A stretch of DNA of 64,000 nucleotides. It comes from Tausonia pullulans. Taxonomy: Eukaryota; Basidiomycota; Tremellomycetes; Cystofilobasidiales; Mrakiaceae. A program made the translations under genes and the position numbers. The notes under the pieces were generated by a model. It did no database searches and was not told the origin of the DNA. It was given only the letters and a program-made list of their open reading frames with translations. The stretch is taken from the NCBI GenBank assembly GCA_951802195.1, contig OX637621.1:1054001-1118000 (forward strand), in the 5' to 3' direction. Positions 11,390-23,743 of the stretch are shown piece after piece; positions within the stretch are counted from its first letter, which is position 1; each line of letters begins with the position of its first letter.

Positions 11390-14300
11390 ATGCCCGACGA
11401 CGACAACGAGAAGAAGCAGCAGCAGCAGCCGCCATCTACCATCTTTCTGGAAGCCTCGACTCTGCCAAACCTCGCTCGAGCGAACAGCACGAGCAGCAGC
11501 ACCACGCGGGAGGCCGAAGAGCTGGGGAGCAGCAGAAACATGGAGAAAGCCGAAGGTGAAAGGCAGGGTGTCTCGATGAAGCTGAGGGACTTGGGGGAGG
11601 GGAGAGAGGAGGAAGAGGAAGAAGATAGGCCAACAAATGCAAAGTGGAGGAAGAAGTGGTGAGTCGTGTCTTCAAGACGAGAACTGGAGAGAGGGCGAGG
11701 AGAGAAGCGGGTGAGGAACATGTGGGAGAAAGAGCAGTGAGCTCTCTCCTTCCGGTCCTCACTTCCTACTTTCCGATCCTACTACGAGTCACGTAGCTAA
11801 ATTCATCGCCTGCTGCTCTGCTCAGGTACCAGCTTCATCGCCCTCGCCGGCCGCCGCCACATGCGCGCAGGTCGCTTGAGGATGCACCCGAAATCCCACT
11901 CGCGCGCGCTTCGCTCTGGTCGATCATGACCTTCTCATGGATCACTCCCATCATGGTGCTCGGATATCAGCGGCCACTTCAGGTACGTCGACGGCCTTGA
12001 GAAGGCGATGGCGCGTGCTCCCCTGCCACCCTTGATTGAGGATGAGCGAGCGAGCGCAACAACGCTGATGTGCGAATTTGATCGGACCCATTCGGCATGC
12101 ATACTCTAGGCTACAGAGTGAGCCGAGCATCGGCTTCTTGTAAAGACGCCGTGGGAACCCTAGCTGATGTCCTCGTCCGTTACAGCTTATGGAAGATGGA
12201 TCCCTCACGAGGTCAGCGGCGATTGCTCGATCGACAGACTGATCATCCTTAATCAATCGGCTGACGCTTTCTGTTCCTGACAGAGTGCTCCCCCCTTGCG
12301 GACCGCCTCCTCGCCGAGTATAGTCGCCGCACTGAGGAGGCCAAGGCCATCAACACCCGTCTTCTCTTGGGCGAGAAACAGCCAGGCTTCCGCCGTAAGC
12401 TCGCGTGGGCCTTCGCTCGAGTCTGCCAGGGCGGCGCGCCGATACGCGAGAGAGAGAAGACCTGGAGGGAGACACCCGTGAAGCCCTCTCTCGCATGGAG
12501 TCTCAACGAGGGCGTGGCACTTTTCTTCTGGAGCGGAGGCCTCTTCAAGGTCCGTTTCCTGTCGGGTCGTAACCTTACCTGCGAATCGGCCGACAGTTGA
12601 ATTGTTCCTACTCTGTCAGGTCGCTGGTGATACCGCCCAGCTTATGGGCCCGCTCCTCACCCGTCAAATTATCGTATACGCTCAGCAACGAGAGCGCGGG
12701 ACGGAGAACCTGAACATCGGGCGCGGCGTCGGCCTCGCTCTGGGCCTTTTTTTCCTGACTGTCTTCGCTTCAATATGCCAACATCAGTTTTTCTGGAGGA
12801 GTATGAGGTGCGTCTAGTCCGGGCGTCCACCGCTTTTCTTGCTTTACCTCTTACTTGTACATTGCTCCAGCGTCGGTGTCATGACTCGAGCAAGCCTCTC
12901 AACCTGCATTTACCGCATCGCCATGGTCCTCTCGCAGAAGGAACGAAGCCATCTCACCAATGGAAAGCTCCTCTCCCATTTGAGCACAGATGTAAGAGCT
13001 CGTAACTCAACCTAGGTTATCGACGCGCCTGCTGATTGCTGACCTTTTTTTTTTTCGACCCGCAGGTTTCTCGCGTCGTAAGCCTAAGCGGAAATCATCG
13101 ACTTTCGAGCGTGGAGTTCACTGACTTGAATTTTTCGTGCTGCTTATCCTCAGGATTTTGCCGCACAGTCAGTGCCTTCCATCTCTCCTCGATTTTCTAA
13201 GGTGGTCTGACCCAGCACCCATTACTTCAGATGGTTTCATGCCTCTTGGACTGTGAGCGTCTTCCCAGTTTTCCCGCTGGTACACTTCTGATTTAGTCCC
13301 TTTGCTCCTCTATCAGGCGCCCATCCAACTCAGCATCACGACCATTCTTCTATGCCTGCAGATCGGCCCCTCAGCGCTCGTTGGCATTGCGCTCTTTGTG
13401 CTCTTGACGCCCATCCAGACCAAGATCATGGGTCTTCAGTTCAACGTCCGCCGAGCGAGCATGAAGGTTTGTTTCGAGCGACACGTCAAAGAGGAGGGCC
13501 AAGCTGACACTCCAGTCGTGCTCCCTAAAGTGGACCGATCAGCGGTCCCGGCTCCTCCAGGAGCTCCTCGGCAGCTTCGCGATCGTCAAATACTTCACGC
13601 TCGAGAAGCCCTTCCTATCTCGTGCTTCCTATATCGAATCATTGTAATACAGAACTTCCACTGAACTACAATATTACTCTTCAGGCATTGGTCATGTCCG
13701 TAGCCAAGAGCTTGTCGGCATTCGCAAGATCCTCTTCATCAAGGCTGCGAATCAAGCGCTTGCCATGAGCCTTGTGGGTTACGATCTCACTTCTGGGCTG
13801 CTATTCCATTCTGACGGCTGATAATTATTCACCCTCAACAGCCGACACTCGCGGCTGTCGTCTCCTTCATTTGCTACGTCGGCTCGGGCAATGATATTGA
13901 CCCTGCCAAGGTGTTCACTGCACTCTCGCTGTTCCAGCTTCTCCGCCAGCCGGTGAGTCCATGAACGCGTCCCTCTCTTTCCGAATCCGGCGTAGAAACT
14001 CACTCTCTCGGGCGTTCTCCAGCTCATGTTCCTCCCCCGCGCGCTTTCGGCTATCGCGGACGCCTCAAACGCCCTTGAGCGGCTCACAGTTGTCTTCGAC
14101 GCAGAGGTTCTTGACAAACCGCAACACATCGACATCACGGCGAAGCTCGGGATCTCCGTCCGCGACGCGACGTTCGAGTGGTCGACGGCCGAGCCGATTG
14201 TCGATGAGAAGCCCAAGCGTGGCGGTCGCGGGGACAATGGTGGTGGAACTAAAAAGAAAGGCGGTAAGGGAGGCAAGAAAGAGGTGGCCGAAGCGGAGAA

Positions 14301-17300
14301 GAAGAAGCCTGATGAGGGGCTCGAGCCGTTCAAGGTCCGCGGTCTTACTCTTGAGGTCGAGAGAGGGAGTCTTTGCGCGCTCGTCGGAGCCGTCGGATCG
14401 GGTAAAAGCAGTATTCTCCAGGGCTTGATTGGAGAGATGAAACAGACGGGCGGTGAGGTGGTGTTTGGAGGCAAGGTTGCTTATTGCCCACAGACGGCCT
14501 GTGAGTCCAGGCTTGCGCATGCCATCACTCCTACACGTTCATCGCTGATCAAGTTGCTGAGAGGACAGTCATTCAGAACGCGAGGTGATTTGAGCCTTCC
14601 TTATAGATCTCGATAAGGTCTGACCATCCTCTTCTTGTTATAGCATACGCGAGAATGGTGAGAACCAGTCAGACGACCTTCTCCCTCATATAGTTGGATG
14701 ACAATTTCCGCTTCCCCAGTTGTCTTCGGCCAGCCATGGGAGGAGGAGCGCTACTGGCAGGCTATCGTGAGCTTGTATGGAGTCGATACTCGTGTTCAAG
14801 CTCGCTGACATGTTCGGCGTGGCTGCGCAGACCGATGCGTCTCTCATTGCCGACTGCGAGATGCTTCCTGTATGTGGGGTCGTAAAATTTGTGTCTTCGA
14901 ATTCTTTGGCACTAATCTACTCCTTGGCAGGACGGGGACCTGACTGAAATCGGAGAGAAGGTACGAACATGGAGTGTCTTCACCTCGGAAGAAAAGTTGA
15001 CTCATACTTCCATTGCTTCAGGGCGTCTCTATCTCGGGTGGCCAGCGACAGAGGTACATGGAAAAGCCGGGCCACTAGTTTGCTCCATTCTCACCTGCCA
15101 ACACCTTCTTTTCACAGGATCAACGTCGCTCGAGCGCTGTACTACAACGCGGACGTCGTGATCTTTGACGACCGTGAGCTTCTTCCAACGACTCTCATAA
15201 TGAGCGTGCTGATACGTGTTATCCTGCAGCTCTGAGCGCCGTCGATGCCCACGTTGCGTCTGCTCTGTTCGAGGATGCAATGCTTGGGGCTCTCAAGGCA
15301 AAGGGAAAGACGGTGCTTCTCGGTACGCATCGATTGTGACCTCTTCTCGTAGACATTGTAGCTGAAACATTTTCCCCCTAGTCACTCACGCTCTTCACAT
15401 CCGTAAGTATAACCAGTGACGCCCTAACAATGCAGCGCTCTGTGCTGACTACGTTTCGCCACAGTTTCCCGGGTCGACTACATCTAGTCCGTTAGACCTA
15501 TTCTTGTGTGGAAGCTCTATCCTGACTTCTTACTCTTTAGCACCATTGAGGACGGCACTGTTATCGAGCGGGGAACCTTCGATGGACTCATGGATCGTGA
15601 GGGTGCCTTCTCGCGCCTAGTTTCCGAGTTTGGTGGCATGGGCCATGCGAAGGACGAAGAGGAGCAGAATGAAGAACAGGTCGCCGTTGACCCTCTCGAT
15701 CGTGGAGCCGATCTGGACGTCCGCAAGGCAAAGCTTGCAAATCGCTCCGTGGCGGCAGGTACAGGCAAGCTCGAGGTGCGTGTTTAACCCCGTAGACTAC
15801 AGATATTGAGAGCCTCGAGGAATAATGGCGCTGCCTATCAATCTACCAGGGCCGGCTTATGATCAAGGAGAAGCGCGTCGTTGGCTCTATTGGCCGGAAC
15901 GTCTACCGGCAGTACGCGTCGGCCGGCCATGGCTTCTTCACTATCCCACTTATCCTCGCGTCGGCGTGCGCCATGCAGGGATGCCAGATCTTGTCGAGCG
16001 TCTGGCTTGTCTACTGGCAGCGGGATCACTTTTCACAGACGCTCGCCTTCTACATGGGCCTCTATGCCATGTTTGGGGTTCTGCAGGCCTTCTTCACATG
16101 TACGTCGTTGCTTGGGTGCAATGCTGTTCCAACGGCCTGCTGATCACCCATATATCCCAAAATAAGTTGCCATGGGAGGCTTTATGGGCATCACGAGCTC
16201 CTACGCCTCGGGCAGTATTCATCACAAGAGCCTCAACAAGCTCTTTTATGCCCCGATGAGGTCAGCAATTCAGCCATTTCTTCAGGCTTGTCTGGTACTG
16301 ATGATGCCCCATTTTCAACAGCCTCTTCAACTCGACGCCCCGTACGTGCTTCTCACTTTGAATCACCAAGCAAGAGCTGACTGCCAGATCCTTAGTCGGG
16401 CGAATTCTCAGCGTCTTCGGCAAGGACATTGACACATGCGACAATCAAGTCAGCGCGTTTTCCCGCGAATATACGAGTCGAGGTACTGATCGCCTTACTA
16501 CAGCTGTCCGATTCTCTACGGATGGCGACCATGGTCCTTGGCAATGTCCTTGGAAGCATCGTTCTCATCAGTATCTTCTTCCCTTACTTCCTGGTCGCCA
16601 TCGCCGTCATCGCTATCGGTTACGTGCGTCGGAGCTGCACCGCTATGGGCATGCCTTACCCTGCGCTGAAACGACCTTCTCCTACTCCTCTCTAGTACTA
16701 CTTTACCTTGTACTATCGGGCCAGCGCGAGAGAGGTATGTATTCTGAGCGAGGCCACGACAATGCCCGTTCACTGACATCAAAACTCCCGACCACAGCTC
16801 AAGCGACTTGGTCCGTCCTTTGCCGCCCAGTCCAAACGAGACGCCTGTTCATTTCTCGTTCGCCCGGATGAACACAGACGCGCTTCTTCGGTCACTCCTT
16901 TACTCTCATTTCAGCGAAAGGTATGCCTCATGCAGGTGTAGTGTCCTCTGATGGTCAGGCTAATCGTCTCCCGCCCCTCAGTCTGTTCGGTCTGGCGACT
17001 GTTCGAGGTAAGCCGACATACTGCTTGTCCCGAGAGCAACTCCCGTGACAAATATTCCCTTTTTCACAGCCTATGGCGAATCCAAGCGTTTCATTCAAGA
17101 AAACGCTTACTACATGGATCTTGAAGATCGGGTGCGTTGGGCAGCACCATCACCTCCATAGAGCCTTCACTGAGCCTTCATTGATCCTTCACTGGACTTG
17201 ATCAGGCGTACTTCCTCACGGTCACAAATCAGCGTTGGCTGTGAGAGTTCATTCCAAATATACCTTGATATAAAGACTGACCTCTTCTCCACTTGATGCC

Positions 17301-19187
17301 AGTGCGATCCGTCTCGACTCCCTGGGAGCGGTGCTGGTGCGCGATCTCAACTCACCTCCTGGCTCCTTTGAGCTTGACTGACTGGTCCATGCTCTATCCA
17401 GTCTTTCGTCGTAGCCCTTCTTTGTGTTACGGGTGTCCGCGGCATCTCTGCCGCCGAGGTCGGACTTGTTCTCACTTACAGTGCGCATTCTTCCTGCTTC
17501 CCGCTGTCTCTGCGGTCGTTGCTGATTGGCCTTTGGACTGCTTTCAGTCGTCAGCCTTACGCAGCAGCTTGGCATGGTCTCCAGACAGGTCAGTAGCATT
17601 CGCTAACCTCTGATACCGATCTCGCAGGACACTGACGCGCTTGAACCCATCACAGACCGCGGAGGTCGAGAAGTGAGCCTAACCCCTCCGTTCTAGACGA
17701 ATATTCGACTAACCCCAGCTGGGATGCTACCATCAGCAACATGAATGCCGTTGAGCGCGTCCTCCACTACTCCTCATCCGAGATGGCCCAAGAAGCGGCC
17801 TACGAAATCCCGGAGAAGGCGCCGCCGGCCGATTGGCCTGCTCAGGGAGGCATCGTCTTCGACAGCGTGATTATGGCCTACAGGAAGGATCTCAAGCCTG
17901 TGCTCAAGGGGATGTCAGTAATTTATTGCGTCCTCTGACGGGTCGAGGACTCTGACTGACTGACAAAGAGCGCACCCGAACTTGACAGTTCGATGGACAT
18001 TAAGCCCGGAGAGAAGATTGGCTGTGTCGGTCGAAGTGAGGAAAAGCTCTCTGACTCTGTTGATTATAAGCCAGGGTACTGACAAACTTCATCCTACAGC
18101 CGGCGCTGGCAAGTCTTCCATCATGGCGGCGCTCTTCCGAATGGTTGAGCTGCGTTCTGGGAAGATCAGCATCGACGGCATCGTCAGTAGTCACATCAGG
18201 GGGGATATAATTCTGATGAATCATGCTGACATGCTCGAACGCAATAGGACATCTCGACCATGGGTCTGAAAGACCTACGACAGGCAATCTCCATCATCCC
18301 TCAAGATCCTCAGTCAGACTTCTTGATTCCCTGACCTCCCTCGTCTGCTCCTGACAACTCACTTCACAGACTCTTCTCTGGAACCCTTCGGAGTAACCTC
18401 TCTCCCTTTGACACCCACACCGACCTCGAGCTCTGGGACGCCCTCAAGCGAGCGTACCTCGTCCCCGAAGGCTCGAGTCTACCCGATCGAACTCGCGGCG
18501 AAGACGGGGCCGCTGGATGTCGATTCAACCTCGATACCATCATTGAGGACGATGGAGGGAATCTGTCGATTGGCGAGCGAGGGCTCGTCAGTCTTGCCAG
18601 GGCGCTCGTCAAAAATTCGAGGATCATCGTGGGTCCTTCGGCCATGAGTAACAACAGCCTTCAATGCTCCCTGAATGACTCTCCCTTCTCTCTGCCTGCT
18701 TTCAGGTTCTCGATGAAGGTTTGTCCTCTGCTCACAGACTGCCACGATTCCATCGTTCTGAAATCCGCTCTCTTCCTCAGCCACCGCCTCGGCAGACCTC
18801 GAGACGGACGCCAAGATCCAAGCGACCATCAGTCGCGACTTCAAAAACAAGACACTTATCGCGATCGCCCACCGAGTCCGGACGATCCTCAGCTACGACC
18901 GGATCCTTGTGCTTGACGCAGGAGAGATTGGTCCGTGGCGCTCTCCGCCCTGGCTACATTCGCACTGTTTGTGCTGACGATGTGCCCGTGCTCGCTCGCG
19001 CAACAGTCGAGTTCGATACCCCGCTCACGCTCTTCCAGAAAGAAGGAGGTGTCTTCCAGGGCATGTGCGCGAAATGTGAGTCGCTGAAGACAGCCGACCT
19101 CTATCGGCATCCAAGCTGAACTCTCCTTCCTCCCTTTCAGCGAACATCACGCTCGAGGACTTTGACCGCACGCCGTCGGCGCAGTGA
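11390..19187 (+). CDS. ABCC/MRP-family full-length ABC transporter (Yor1-like), 1491 aa, 50 coding exons
   Basis: An ATP-driven membrane exporter of the ABCC family, TMD1-NBD1-TMD2-NBD2, without the extra TMD0. Probable substrates are drugs or conjugates, by family. NBD1: Walker A GAVGSGKS about 635-642, signature ISGGQ 725-729, Walker B VVIFDD about 745-750 with Asp in place of the catalytic Glu, usual for ABCC NBD1. NBD2: Walker A TGAGKSS 1264-1270, signature LSIGE 1378-1382, Walker B RIIVLDEA. A Lys/Gly-rich insert precedes NBD1. Exons: 11390-11658, 11826-11982, 12110-12117, 12186-12211, 12284-12549, 12620-12807, 12871-12991, 13066-13077, 13154-13167, 13231-13252, 13317-13466, 13516-13621, 13685-13773, 13842-13952, 14023-14500, 14569-14584, 14644-14657, 14720-14766, 14831-14869, 14931-14960, 15022-15053, 15118-15174, 15230-15322, 15382-15402, 15465-15486, 15541-15775, 15850-16099, 16167-16260, 16322-16341, 16396-16448, 16504-16623, 16696-16734, 16798-16810, 16878-16920, 16982-17007, 17070-17131, 17206-17240, 17303-17336, 17402-17480, 17548-17588, 17656-17672, 17719-17913, 17989-18035, 18101-18182, 18248-18312, 18370-18628, 18706-18718, 18781-18930, 19007-19075, 19141-19187. 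Every junction keeps frame and family motifs; total is 4476 nt. Confidence 0.93.
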
Positions 19188-19254
19188 GGGGGTTCGCGAC
19201 CAGATTGCCTTTGCTAGATTCATATAGAACGTTTAATCAACAATGCATTGCATT

Positions 19255-21363
19255 TCAGAAGCTCTCATCGATCCCAAAGCTCGAGTAGATCGTTGCGCTG
19301 AACGCCGCCATCTCCGGGAGATCCGCGAGCCCCTGGACAGAATTGAAGCATGTCAGCCAAGTTCGTTTCGCGCGCGTGAAAGGCAGAATGCGAGAGAAGG
19401 TGTGTGAGGGTATGTGAAACGCACCTCGACCACTTCGTTGCCCGCGCCAAACCCTCCGGCGCCGCTATCGAGGCACTCGCGGCCCCAGCGGGCAACCTCG
19501 CCGAGGACCTCGGCGAGCCGCTTGCCCTCTTTGACCTCGACGAACCGCTGTTCCTCCGAGAGCTGGGCGGCTGAGAGGGGGGAGTCGCCTGTGTATTTCG
19601 GGCGGAGTCAGTCATCGAACCTGGCGGGACGAGAAGGCAGGCAGCCCACCGAGCAGCTCCTTCCGCTCGAGCGCCCCTATGAGCGTCGCAAACGCCGCGC
19701 CGATGGAGAGCTCGAGAATCTCGGCGAACGGCTCCGAGCCGAGGTAGGCCGACGTCTCGTCGAGGAGGGCGCGCAGAGGCGAATCCGGGGCGATGGTCGT
19801 TGAGGCGTGGTGAGAGGCCGTGAGAAGGCGTGTCTCTTGGACTGCTGTTGGGGGAAGGAGATGGGGCGCGAAGCTGAAGGGGAAGGGGAAGATGCTCGGC
19901 TTAGAGACTAATGGACGACGATGGGAACCACTCACGAGTGTCGACGAGGAACACCGTCGCCTCCAAGGTCCCATTCGACCTGGCGCCGGACCTCGGTAAG
20001 GAGCACGCTGAGCTCCTCCGAGGTGAGCTTTTTCTTCAGGCTGACACTAGATGATTTGGTACGTGGGTTGGTTCAGCGATGCTCCCTCCAAAGGGAGCTA
20101 GAGAGAGAGAGACAGACGACTCACGGCGAGAACACATTCTCGACAGCCATCTTGACCCTCTCCGAGACAGCCTTCCACCCAACGTTCATCACCCACCAGC
20201 TGAACGTCAAGTACGCCATCTCCGTCTCTGAGTCGATGTCAATTCCACCCGCAATGTCCCCGGGTTTGCGCTTCTCGGCGAACCAGGCGTCCTCGCCTGC
20301 GAACTCGCGCTCGAGCTCGCGAACAGAACGTATATACGAGTGTCGGCCGAGGAGATTGAGTTGGATCCGGGTTTGGAGCGTGAGGAGGACGAGCGCATAA
20401 AGGGTGGTGAGAGTTCGGGAAAAGGTAAGCAGCTTGAGCTGGTTCCAGAGCTGGGCCTTGGTCTGCGTCGGTGGCTGAGGCTGCTGGGGCTGCTGGGGCT
20501 GCGACTCGAGTTCGGGCTGCTTGGGCGGCGAGGTCGGGGGCAGAGAGATCACGGGTGGGAGGGGCGACTCGAACTGGGCCGAGGGGAACGACGTCGTCGA
20601 GGGCAGGCTCTGGATGGAGCCAAGGGAAAGCTGGGACTATAAGAGAGAGAACGTGAGCACAAACGAGAACGACGATGTGGCCCTAACCCAAGGGTGACGC
20701 ACCTCATCCTCTCTCTGCTCCTCCTCGCCACGCTCCTTCGCGCTCTCCATGTCTCGGAACTCGCTCGACCAGCTCGCCCCGACGTCCACCGCCGCCGACG
20801 AAGTGACACTCCCAGCGATCCCCGTCTCAGGCGTCTCTTCCTCCTCGCTTCTGTGCTTGCCCTCCGCCGACGATGAGCCCGAGAGGGCCGCACTCGACGC
20901 GACGGAGACGACCGAGTCCTCAAGCCCAGATGACGACGTCGCCGACGAGCTGACCGAGGTCTTCGCGCTGCCGCTGCCGGCAGCCTTGAGCGACTTGAGC
21001 TGGGCTGTGAGATCCTCGACATCCATGTCGTCGAGGATCTGGGCTGAGAGCGAGGGCAGGAGGGCGAGGAGGGTGAAGGTGCAGTCCTCCTGGTTCTGGA
21101 TGAAGCGTCGCCGGAGGCTGCAGGGCGGCCCCTTGGCTGTCAGCGGCAGGACGGCTGTCTCCTTGTCTTCCAGCCCGAGCTGCGTACCTCTCCCTAGCCC
21201 TGCGCTCCTCGGCGGCGCGGTCCTGGATATCGCGGAGGCGGTCAAGGGCGTAGGCGCCGGCATAGTAGAGGCCGCTCGCGACGCCTGCGACGACGACGAC
21301 GGTCCCGACGTAGGGGCGGAGACGCTTCTTGGCGCGGTCAAAGAAGGACTCTCTGGGAGGCAT
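19255..21363 (-). CDS. PEX3: Peroxisomal biogenesis factor 3 (Pex3), 559 aa
   Basis: Pex3 is the peroxisomal membrane anchor that docks Pex19 for membrane-protein insertion. The N-terminus has a basic stretch (RAKKRLRPYVG) followed by one hydrophobic span and the family-typical YALDRLRDIQ; the next conserved block RRRFIQNQEDCTFTLLALLP and the late block LTLQTRIQLNLLGRHSY are diagnostic. Exons in coding order: 21363-21188, 21117-20703, 20636-20125, 20046-19936, 19873-19650, 19588-19425, 19332-19255. Lengths total 1680 nt. A Ser/Ala-rich insert and a Gln/Pro-rich insert sit between the conserved blocks, making it longer than yeast Pex3 (about 440 aa). It ends 68 bp from the ABC transporter (convergent) and starts divergently from the mitochondrial carrier. 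Family assignment is firm. Confidence 0.93.
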
Positions 21364-21534
21364 GATGAGATGCCTGGGCGGGGGGTGGGTGTTAGGGTGG
21401 GCTGGTGGGACGACTGGTGAGGGAACGGAGACGAGACTTGACGGTTCCGGGGAGGAGCTTGCCGGGTCGCCGCTGCTGGCTGGCCTGACCGACGCCGGCA
21501 GCCATCACGTTGTCCGTCGTCAGGGGGAGTGACC
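21364..21534. promoter_or_regulatory. Short divergent promoter PEX3 / mitochondrial carrier
   Basis: About 170 bp separate the PEX3 start on minus from the first candidate ATG of the carrier on plus, so both promoters must overlap here or the carrier has a longer leader. No specific site was recognised. Confidence 0.4.
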
Positions 21535-23351
21535 ATGCCATCTCAAGATCGCGCCTCGTTCGCCTCTGTGTTGCCCCCAGATCCCCTCCAGCTCCAGTGC
21601 CTACTGGCGCAAGCCATCCTGGTGAGATCGACGGGGGACATTGGGCGGGCAACACGGCCATCCGTGCGTCCATGGAGCTCCGTCTGAGGGCGTCTTCCTC
21701 GAACGACAACCAGTCGATTTCGACATTCTCGACACACAACCCCCCTCCACTCTCGCTCTTTCTCGTCTCTCTCTCTTTCCCACTAGTGCTCGCGGCCTGG
21801 TTCCTCCCGGCTCCCCGTCCTCCTCCCCTCGTTCTTCCCTCACCGCCCGCCGCCCGCCGCCCGCCGCCCGTCCGCCCATCCTGTCGTCGTCGTCTTCCAC
21901 CCCGCGCCCGACGCTCTTCGGGCCCTCGCTCGACCATGCGATCGCCGGCCTGACGTCCGGAGCGTTCACCACGCTCTGCATGCACCCGCTCGACCTCATC
22001 AAGGTCCGCTTCCAGATCGCCGACGGACCCAAGAGCACAGCGACGACCAAGGGCAAGGGCGTCGTCAGATTCGGACGCGAGGTTGTCGGCGCCATGCAGG
22101 CCGCCGTCGCCAAGGATGGCTGGAAGGGCCTCTATCGTGGACTCGGGCCCAACGTCGCAGGAAACGCTAGCAGCTGGGGGCTCTACTTCCTCTGGTGAGT
22201 CTGTGCCAAAGGGGGAGAGAGATTTTGGGATCCCGTCATGGCTCTCTCCACGCGCTCGGCTCCCCCGGACGGAGACGGACTTGGGCGAAAGTCCGCGTGG
22301 TGTGTGTGTGTGCATGTATTCTATCGTCCTGCTCACACGGCTCCTTCACCCTCATCCCCAGCTACACGGGCATCAAGGACAAGATGCAAGGGGGGGACCA
22401 CGCTGTCCGGCTTTCGGCAGGGCAGCATCTCCTGGCAGCCGCTGAGGCCAGTGAGTCCTTGGTCTTGCCGCATCCTTCCCCCGCTTCGCACCTCTTTCCA
22501 GGTGACATGCGCAGGACTGACGAACTGTCCCCTCCCCCCTTAGGCGCCATCACCGCCATGCTCACGAACCCAATATGGGTCGTCAAGACACGGATGTTTG
22601 CCTCGTCCCGAAATTCGCCAGATGCCTATCGCGGGCTTATTCGTAAGCGGCTACCCCCTCCAGGAGACTCGCGCGGCGCGTGGTCGTTGCTGACTGTCTA
22701 TCTTTCCTGCACCCTCCAGACGGCCTCGGCCGCGTCTACTCAACCGAGGGCATCCGCGGCCTCTACAAGGGCTCCCTTCTCGCCCTCGTCGGCGTGACCA
22801 ACGGCTCGATTCAGTTCGCCGCGTACGAGGAGATCAAGCGGCGGCGGGCCGACGTCAAGCGGGCGAGGCTCGAGAAGCGGGGCATTCAGTGGGGCCCGCA
22901 GCACGAGATGCTGGTGAGTGGTCTAGTCCGCTCCCTTTTGAAAAGGAAGGGAGGCATGGGTTGGCTAATCCTTCGTCTGGCTTCTAGTCCAACACGGAGT
23001 ACATTCTCGCTTCGGGGACGTCGAAACTCGTCGCCATCGCCGTCACGTACCCTTATCAAGTCGTCCGTGCCCGGATACAGGTGACCGCCCCCGTCGTCTT
23101 CCCTGATATCGACAGCAACCGTCGTCTGATCCTCGCCTTCCCTCCTCCCCCAGAACTCCGCCGTCGACTACCCCGACATCCCCACTACGATCCGCCGGAC
23201 GTACGCCCTCCAGGGTCTCAAGGGCTTCTACGGTGGCCTCGGGATGAACGCCCTCCGGATCTTGCCGGGGACGTGCGCCTTCTTCGTCGCGTATGAGAAC
23301 TTGAGCTGGCTCTTCCGGCGGGAGGCCGATCGGAGGGCTGAACGGGAATGA
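21535..23351 (+). CDS. FLX1: Mitochondrial carrier, FAD/folate type (Flx1 / SLC25A32-like)
   Basis: A six-helix inner-membrane solute carrier. The three repeat signatures are visible: HPLDLIKVRFQ in repeat 1, NPIWVVKTRM in repeat 2, YPYQVVRARIQ in repeat 3; the Trp after NPI and the third motif fit the Flx1/SLC25A32 (FAD or folate) subgroup. Solid exons: 21787-22194, 22362-22450, 22544-22642, 22720-22913, 22988-23080, 23154-23351. The first exon is uncertain: the carrier frame is open upstream without an ATG, and 21535-21596 joined through a weak GTGCCT donor to the acceptor at 21786 gives an in-frame protein of 380 residues with about 60 extra residues at the N-terminus. A strong GTGAGA donor at 21622 does not keep frame. 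Substrate choice is by family motif only. Confidence 0.85.
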
Positions 23352-23743
23352 GGGTCACGAGTAGAGTGTCCGAATATCTTCTTCTTTTCTTTTCTTTCTC
23401 CTCCTACCGGCTCTGCACAAACGATAGACTTTTTTTTTTCTTTCTTTCTTCCTTCCTCTCTTGTATCCCTGCGAGCGTCGGGGAACCATGATTAGAAGAT
23501 AAAAAAGAGAGAGAGGAGGAAGACAGAGAAAGAGAGCAAGAGAAGCAAGAGAGAAAGGGCTAGGTATCATTGAGAACATGGAGGGGCTGCGGGGCAATGA
23601 GCGGGGGGGCATATGAACAGGGCTCTGGCTACAAACGGACAGGTGAGAGAAGGAAAGAGAAATGGGAACAAGGCTACACAGGCGGGAATGAAAAGGAGAG
23701 GGTCTTTCGTCCATCGCCTGCCGCCACCGCAACGAGATCGACA
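23352..23743. other. Convergent 3' region, carrier / MADS-box
   Basis: 392 bp between two stop codons. It holds a T-rich stretch near 23390-23460 followed by a purine-rich stretch, which suits opposite polyadenylation signals. No gene seen. Confidence 0.5.
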
